A stretch of DNA of 64,000 bases, taken from Plecoglossus altivelis. Taxonomy: Eukaryota; Chordata; Actinopteri; Osmeriformes; Plecoglossidae. The position numbers and the translations under genes were made by a program. Positions 57,274 to 64,000 of this stretch are shown one piece after another. How positions within the stretch are numbered: the stretch's first letter is position 1; each line of letters opens with the position of its first letter. The stretch covers positions 16,748,213 to 16,812,212 of the forward strand of contig BROE01000014.1 in assembly GCA_036571765.1 (NCBI GenBank), in the 5' to 3' direction. The notes below the pieces were generated by a model. The model saw nothing but the letters and a program-made list of their open reading frames with translations. It was not told the DNA's origin and searched no databases.

Positions 57274-60200
57274 TTATTGTCCGTCGTCTTGCTTCAGCAA
57301 TTTCTTCAACTTGTTAAATTTATTTTTCCCCATTCGGTTTTTCTTCTTCAAAAGCTTTTTCCTCTTACTGTCTCCTTTTTTCTCAAACCTGCTTCCGTCT
57401 TTTCTCTCCGCTTTCCCCTCGGTCTGTTTCACGTCTCTCACCGTCTCTCCGTCCAGCTTTGCTTTTTTGGCAGCGCCTGGATGATTGTCCTTCTTGGCTT
57501 TCTGTAGGAGGGGTCCTGAGACTTGCTTGCCAGCAGCTTTGGCCGGTTTGCCGTTAGCTTGCGGCTTCTGAGGGGGCACCGTCTTCCCCAGGGCAGTCTT
57601 CCCCGGGGGAGTCTTCCCCGGGGGAGTCTTCCCCGGGGGAGTCTTCCCCGGAGCAGCCTTTCCCGGAGCAGCCTTCCCCGGGGCAGCCTTCCCCGGAGCA
57701 GCCTTCCCCGGAGCAGCCTTCCCCGGAGCAGCCTTCTTGGTTTTGACCTTGAGCGTTGATTTGGAAGGTTCCTCCTCAACAGCTGGAGTCAGTTCAGTCG
57801 ACTGGGAAGGTTCAGTCTCTTCTTCTGCATCTGGATGAATTTTCAACGGTGATAATAGGATCAGATTTGGATTATCATCATTATCATTATTATTATTAAT
57901 CATTATTATTATTATTATTATTTAATAAAATGAAAAAGTCGAAGCATTAAGCTGTTGCTTTACCTTTGTCGGTTAAAGTGGTTGGAACCGTGTTGGAGAA
58001 CTTCTTCAACTTGGCGACAAAGAAGCCGTCCATGTTATGAGAGTGAGGGTAGAACCGCCGGGAGAGACGGAGGGACGGATGGAACCTGCGTTCTTTGAAC
58101 CTAGAACGTCACACGACCATGAATGAAACACAGGCAGTGTGTAGGAGGACCAGCTTTGAAGTCAAACACAAACAGCCCGTGTGGTCTTTCAGAGCCTGTT
58201 ACCTGGTGAAGCCTTCTTTGCCAAAGTCGAGTCCAGTTGGAACAAGCTTCACATTTCTTTTCTTCAGGGCGTAGTCCACCACCCACTCATTCTCCTCCAC
58301 CTAGAGACACAGATCGTTTGAACCAGTTAGCTCATATTTACTTGCATTGCGCCTAACCTCACCATAACAGTCCGCAGGGTTGGTTTCGAAGCGGTCTCTA
58401 ACCATGATTGAGCATGTGCAGTACACCAGGTAGCCTCCGGTGGGCGACTCTGAGTTGACCGAGTCGATGGCGGACAGGAGGAGTTCCTTCTGCAGGTGGG
58501 CTAATCGCAGGATGTCAGCCTCGTCCTGCAAGAGACGGAAACAGGAGGTGCGTTAGTGTCAGTTTCAAACCGTGATAACCTGCATGCACGCATCATGCAT
58601 GCATCATGCACGCGTGTGTGAGTGTGTGTGTGTGTATGGTGGTGACGTCATCGGCCTGGTACCTTACTGGTCTTCACAGCAGGGTCTTTGGAGATGACAC
58701 CTGTTCCGGAACAGGGAGCATCGAGAAGAACTCTGTCGAAACCTCCCATGACCTGACAAGCAAAAAAAAAACATTTACAAGAGATTAGCGACCACTTGAC
58801 AGGTGTCAACCAACAGACATGTTTTTGACGTCTGGGTTTCCTGCTGTAGTCACAAGTGACCTCTCACCTTTGGGAACTGCCTGCCATCGTAGTTGCACAC
58901 GACCGAGTTGGTGACGCCGAGACGGTGGATGTTTCCAACCACGCTCTTTAGCCGGTCTGCGTTAGCGTCGTTAGCCACTATCACCCCTGTGTTCCTCATC
59001 AGCTGGGCTGTAGAAGGCAGATGCACAACGCTAGCACGTGCTCACACGGCGTGCAGGGGAAAGATAAGCGCGCGCTACGCGGAGGGCGCGGCGGAACTCA
59101 CCCATATATGTGGTCTTGCCTCCTGGAGCGGAGCTCATGTCGAGCACAGACTCCCCCTCCTGGGGAGCGAGCGTCATGACAGGCAGAAAACTGGAGGCTC
59201 CCTGCAGCATGTAATGACCAGCTAGGTACTCTGGAGTCGCACCTGAGACGGACACACGGCACACGAGGGAGAAGGTGAGAATGGACCAGAGGGTGGTACC
59301 ATCAGCTAGACGCAACACGGACGAGAGGGTGGTACCATCCGCTAGATGCAACACGACCCAGCACACGCACCACCTGCTAAATGGCACCACTGACACTCAC
59401 CTATTGGTACTCCAGAATCAAAGATGACTAGGCCTACTTTGGACCATTTCCCCAAGGGGTCCAGATTCACGCCACGGTTGATCAAAGCCTGAAAGGGACA
59501 AAAGGTGGATGATGATTCAAGTCTGCCAAGCGGAGGATGTTCTGCTGTGTATTCACTGTACACGCTGCACACGCTGAGGTCGCTCTCAGACAAGTAGAAG
59601 AGTTTACCTGGGCCAAGTCCCGCCTCCTTGTCTTGAGTGTATTGGTCCTTATGGTGACAGGTCTCTGGATTTCATTGGCTTCTAGAAAATCAATCAGCTA
59701 CAAAAAAAACACAAAAAAACCAACCTCAGGACAAATCATTACAACAATAAATGCCTGAAATAAAGGCTTGAATACAACGCTATTGAAAGCATCCATGAGT
59801 CTTCCAGTCAGAGAGGAGGCAGCACTGCACGCACTAACACACCTCTGACAGTGGGAATATGTCCATCAGTTTCTCGATGAGGAAGTTGTTGTAGCTGTAG
59901 TACATGCAGAGATCCTTTTTGAGGAGGGAGATGTAGTCAGAGCGATCCTTGCCCTCCTCCCTCTTGGTGGTGAAGTGAGTGAGGACGTCCACATTGTCTT
60001 TGATTCGCTGGTGGATCGTTTGCAAATCCAAAGGCAAAACGGCTACGCAAAGTCGAGATCGAGAGAGAGAGACAGCGTTTAGTAACCACAGCAGTCACGC
60101 TAGAGAGACGAGGCTTAACGCGGAGGAATCGCTGATCGTACAGATCTACCTCCGTAACCGTATGTCAACACTGATCGAAGCGATCGCGCATTTATGACTT

Positions 60201-61510
60201 GCAATCATTTTACACTTGCTTTTACTCCAAGAAAGGCACAGAAACAGATCTAAACTTGCGATCTACCTGGCCAGCAGGCTGAGCTTGAAGTATGGACTCA
60301 CCTTCCTTCTCAGTCTCCTCTGCTCCAGGTAAGGTGAACTTGTCCATGTCATCCATATTGATCTGGACGGTGTCATCCTCCTCCATATCTTCAACTCCAC
60401 CCTTCCCCTCGTCGTCATCCTCGTCATCATCCTCGTCGCTCTCCTCGGCCATGACTTCGTCCAGTTTCTTCTGTTTCCTGGCTGCTCGCTCGATAGGGAG
60501 GAGCTAGTGGAGACAGGATGAGTGTGTGGGGGGTGAAGAAGAGACCAGTAAGGAACAGAGGTCACATGATCAGGGAAACCTTGAGTTGAACTACAACAGT
60601 CCGTGACATACTTCCTCTCCATCGCTGTCTGCTTCCTCTGCGCCCTCTCCCTCGCTGCTTTCACCTGCGACGCCGTAGTCATCAACCATTTCTTCATCAT
60701 CATCATCGTCGTCGTCTTCCTCCTCCAACTCTAGGCCTGTTTCTGCCCCCTTCTGCCCCAGCTTCTCATCGGCCTCATCTTCGTCGTCCTCCTCCTGTTC
60801 CCATTGGCTGTCGCTGTCTTCTTCGTCTTCAAGCTTGCGTTTTTTCGTGGCCGGTTTCAGCCACGCGCTGTTCTCGTCGGTGAATCCTGGCGATGGCGGA
60901 CAAGAGGGAGAGAGAGAGGGAGAGCGACAGAGTGACGAGTCATTGACAGCTCTGTACAGAGTAGAAAGGCTGACGTATTCATACTCAGAGACATATGATC
61001 CATGCATCTTCATGTTACCTTTTTTCCCCACCTCTCCTTTGGCATCTTTTACCGTCTTTTTGGGTACTTGAGTTCTCTTCACAGCACTATAAAAAAAATA
61101 ATATATATATAAAAAACAGAAATAAAAAGTCACAAGGCCAAAAATAATTAATATTGTTACACATGTAGTGAGGCGAACATGACAAAGTCATTACGATCTG
61201 ATAAACTTCATCCTTACCGTTTCCTAGCTCTGCTCGACTGTCTCTTCGGTGTGGTCTCCTCTGTAAATGAAAACACAGATCTCACGAATCAAGGAAATGA
61301 AAAATCCATGAGTTCTACAACAGTGGACATCCTCAGTAGAGCACGAGCGGTAGACGCTGGATATAAATTCGACATCATTACGAAGAGCAGAAAGTCGTCC
61401 TCACCCTCCGGAAGAAACTTAGACAGCTCCGTTTCTGCTCCTTTCTGCTTCCTAGACTTGCGTCCTGGTCCCCGCTTCACCCTATTGGTGGGATCCAACT
61501 TTCTCCCCAT
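57274..61510 (-). CDS. nop2: 28S rRNA (cytosine-C5) methyltransferase NOP2 (p120)
   Basis: Nucleolar RsmB/Nop2-family methyltransferase for large-subunit rRNA and 60S assembly. Fifteen coding exons: 61510-61405, 61260-61218, 61086-61019, 60886-60612, 60503-60302, 60042-59843, 59697-59608, 59488-59401, 59242-59102, 59007-58868, 58752-58663, 58525-58403, 58300-58203, 58100-57964 and 57830-57274. Sum 2358 nt, 785 aa. It starts MGRKLDPTNRVKRGPGRK. Acidic runs fill exons 5-6. The catalytic core has the SAM motif APGGKT, DAPCSGTG (motif IV Cys) and YCTCSIM (motif VI Cys). The SAM motif is preceded by Ser-Ser (DMSSAPGGKT) where human has Cys-Cys. The C-terminal exon is Lys-rich and holds ten PGK pentapeptide repeats. 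A non-coding exon ending near 61939 is likely. Confidence 0.97.
57583..57732 (-). repeat. nop2: In-frame 15-nt tandem repeat coding (A/T)(A/P)(P/L)GK
   Basis: Ten 15-bp units inside the last nop2 exon: six AAPGK, three TPPGK and one TALGK, giving a Lys-rich, Pro/Gly-rich basic segment. The unit length is a multiple of three, so copy-number changes would keep the frame. Confidence 0.95.
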
Positions 61511-62141
61511 GACAGATGGCTGAAGATACCCTGGAGAAAAGATGAATAACAACAATTTAACAATTGAACTCTTAAGTAGGGGCAGGTGTTTAACAAAGCT
61601 TTCTCAACTGCTAAACGCCGCAGTTGTTTGGTCCGTCAAAGTTGGCTGCATTTAAAACTGTACACGAGGTCTTCAAAGTTTCAGTACATGTGGCTTTTAG
61701 TGCACAATAATTTAAAGGTATTGCTCGCGAGAACAATAAATGTACTGTTAATTATAACTGACGTTATTTGTGAGGTTTAACAGCAAGTAAAATCTCCAAA
61801 GTAATGCAACCATGTACCATTAGCTGGCTAGCTAAACATAGTTTAAATGGTGTAGTCAGTGTGTTTACATGACACAAATAAAACGCGTTCAAATTCACGT
61901 ACAAATAATTACGGTACACAAATAATCACACCACTCACCCTTAAGATATTAGTCTACTTTTGTTTTAGCAATAGACTCAGATACAACGTTCGCACACGTG
62001 AGGTTCCTCTTAACACGTTGATCCTGAGCAAAATTGGTAAGACTTCCGGCGCTTAAGATCTACGACATGCTATCTGAACATACGCACGGACGCTGAACTT
62101 CAGGGCTACGTAGTATTTCTGCGTCCATCCATTCCGCAAGC
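61511..62141. promoter_or_regulatory. Divergent nop2/emg1 promoter region
   Basis: The nop2 and emg1 start codons are 631 bp apart and face away from each other. A minus-strand donor CTTAAGG|GTGAGTGG at 61939 marks a likely nop2 non-coding exon (about 61939-62060), leaving less than ~100 bp between the two transcription starts. TTCCGG-type ETS elements (CCGGAAGT on the minus strand at about 62043-62050) fit shared control of ribosome-biogenesis genes. The arrangement is seen; co-regulation is inferred. Confidence 0.5.
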
Positions 62142-63472
62142 ATGGCTGAACCAATAAGTAACAAACGTGGATTTGAACATTTAGACGAATATGAACCAAA
62201 ACCTGCCAAACATCTTCGCAGCCTTCACGATCGCATGGCTGAGAGGCGGTTAGTAGTTGTTCTAGAAGGGGCGACGCTAGAAACTGTGAAGGTATGAAGA
62301 CCGGAATCAACTTCCATTCACAATGTTCTCTAGTAGCCTAAACAAGTTGCTTGTTAGCTAGCCTCTATTTCACTCTGGGGGGGAAATGCTTTGCTGACAA
62401 GCATGACACGCGAGCAGTAAATAACTACTTCCTCTGTTAATGTCTTGTCTCACAGGTTGGGAAAACCTTCGAGCTGTTAAATTGTGATCAGCACAAGAGC
62501 ATGATCATTAAAAGTGGGAGGGATCCCGGTAAAATTAGACCTGATATCACGCATCAGGTCAGTTTTCAAAGAGCTTTAAGGATTCCTGTTCATGTACCGG
62601 CTCCGTTTTCGATCTAACGTGTCGTTTTTGCACTCCGCCAGTGTCTGCTGATGTTAATGGACAGCCCGCTCAACAGAGCAGGTCTGCTGCAGGTCTACAT
62701 CCATACGGAGAGAAACGCGCTGATAGAAATTAACCCACAGACTCGCATTCCTCGAACCTTCACCCGTTTTTGTGGCCTTATGGGTAAGACTGCGTCTTAT
62801 TCTTTACCAGTATATAGCAGAGTGAATGGGACTAAGTTAGTTCCAGGGGTTATAGAGCGCTAGGCAAAAAAAACCCTCCGTCATTTGATCAATCCAGTCT
62901 CGACTTCCATTTCCTTCTGTCACATCTCTTCTTCTACCCCTTCCAGTCCAACTTCTGCACAAGCTGAGCGTGAGGGCGGCCGACGGGCCCCAGCGTCTGC
63001 TCAAGCTGATCAAGAACCCCGTGTCCGACCACCTGCCCCCTGGATGTCCCAGAATCTGCACCTCCTTCTCCGCCGGGGAAGCAGTGTGCCCCCGGACCGT
63101 GGTGCCGGGGGAGGGGCCCGCTGCGGTGGTCGTGGGGGCGTTTGCGCACGGAGCCGTAAGTGCTGGTCGATGTCACTTCCTGCCGGAAGTTCCAAGCTTA
63201 GCTTTAGAAACGAGCTCCTATCGATAGCCATGACGGTCGGTAATATACACGGATAACCGGATAACTACCGTTGACAACTTTCTCAGGAGGCCGACTTCGC
63301 TACTTCAGGCAAGCTTCCTGTGTGTAAACTGGTTCACAGTTGACCTCTTTGTCCACAGGTGAATGTGGACTACACCGAGAAGACCGTTTCCATTAGTAAC
63401 TACCCCCTCTCGGCCGCGCTGACCTGTGCCAAGATGTGCTCCGCCTTTGAGGAGGTTTGGGGCGTGTTGTGA
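62142..63472 (+). CDS. emg1: Ribosomal RNA small subunit methyltransferase NEP1 (EMG1)
   Basis: SPOUT-class enzyme that N1-methylates a pseudouridine in 18S rRNA and is needed for 40S assembly in the nucleolus. Five exons: 62142-62291, 62456-62557, 62642-62783, 62947-63155 and 63359-63472. Sum 717 nt, 238 aa (human 244). Conserved stretches: RRLVVVLEGATLETVKVGK, DITHQCLLMLMDSPLNRAG, NPQTRIPRTFTRFCGLM, VQLLHKLSVRAADGPQ, KNPVSDHLPPGCP, VVGAFAHG and the C-terminal SISNYPLSAALTCAKMCSAF EEVWGVL. The start at 62142 (MAEPISNKRGFEHLDEYEPK) is the first ATG in the exon. It is the only plus-strand protein gene here and is divergent from nop2. Confidence 0.97.
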
Positions 63473-64000
63473 GGAAGCTATCAAACTGCCGCTTCGGATG
63501 AAACGCCAAAAACATGGACGCTCACGGACGAGGAAGAGGTCGGCCGGAAATATAGTACAGACTGTCTGTTTCAGCAATGCTCTTCTGTCAGGCATGGATA
63601 CGTGTGTCTATAGTGCAACTGACTTGGGTGCAAAATGTACTATTTCTTTTGTTACTGGTTGGAACTATGGTATTTGACCAAATATGTTTAATAAGACTGT
63701 GTTAAATATTAACATCTTATATTGAATTGATTAGCATTTTTATTTAGCATGTCTTGGATATACAGTAATAATAAACTGTATGATGAGGCTGATAAATCTT
63801 ACTGAATTGGGATCTTTAAAACAATGAAAACCATGTGTTATGAATAGTCACATTTCTTTTCACGAAAACAAAAATGAAATATACATATAATATACAGCAT
63901 TACACACAGACAATGACAAGAATAATGGTATGATGAAGTACTTGTACCATGTGGAATTATGATAGTTTGAAAAGACCTCAATCTAGCACAGGTCTGGATT
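63473..64000 (+). other. emg1: emg1 3' UTR and downstream
   Basis: AT-rich sequence with a canonical AATAAA at 63770-63775, about 300 bp past the emg1 stop, which is the likely poly(A) signal. Nothing else was recognised to the right edge. Confidence 0.6.

Overview
The window is nuclear DNA of a ray-finned (teleost-type) fish. Its genes have short exons with GT-AG introns, the DNA is very rich in CA/GA microsatellites and minisatellites, it carries fish-type SINE and hAT-MITE repeats, and the gene set matches the vertebrate GAPDH block (human 12p13). One assembly gap of N lies at 34918-35154. The species cannot be named from the sequence alone.

Layout. All protein genes except the last are on the minus strand. 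(1) 129-8310: iffo1, eight exons, with the 3' end beyond the window. (2) 9634-16562: an Opn5-group non-visual opsin, eight exons, with a very long third extracellular loop. (3) 19919-23577: gapdh, eleven coding exons, complete (333 aa). (4) 27944-28563: a two-exon C-type natriuretic peptide precursor. (5) 32139-52982: ncapd2, condensin I subunit D2, 31 coding exons, 1400 aa. (6) 54423-56704: ing4, eight exons, 250 aa. (7) 57274-61510: nop2, 15 coding exons, 785 aa. (8) 62142-63472, plus strand: emg1, five exons, 238 aa, divergent from nop2. Exon boundaries were worked out by hand. In every complete gene the exon phases add up to an open frame.

The most interesting hidden content is in the ncapd2 introns. 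Four separate introns each hold a ~300-350 nt element on the same strand as ncapd2, with the layout of the composite C/D + H/ACA scaRNA U85 (SCARNA10): C box and D box closed by a short terminal stem, UGAG (CAB-like) motifs, and an internal pseudouridylation pocket. The pocket can pair around U46 of U5 snRNA. In three of the four copies the ten bases before the D box pair with U5 loop 1 so that C45 faces the fifth base upstream of the D box, as the methylation rule requires. The fourth copy has a different guide. Human NCAPD2 is known to host U85, so this looks like a fish-side expansion of the guide inside its host gene.

The genes share no pathway as a block, but nop2 (rRNA m5C methyltransferase) and emg1 (18S rRNA pseudouridine methyltransferase) both act in ribosome biogenesis and start about 630 bp apart in opposite directions. 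Between genes, and in most introns, the DNA is microsatellite or minisatellite. Several segments (about 15380-15700 and 18560-19400) have an unusual balanced, CpG-rich composition with no gene I can recognise.
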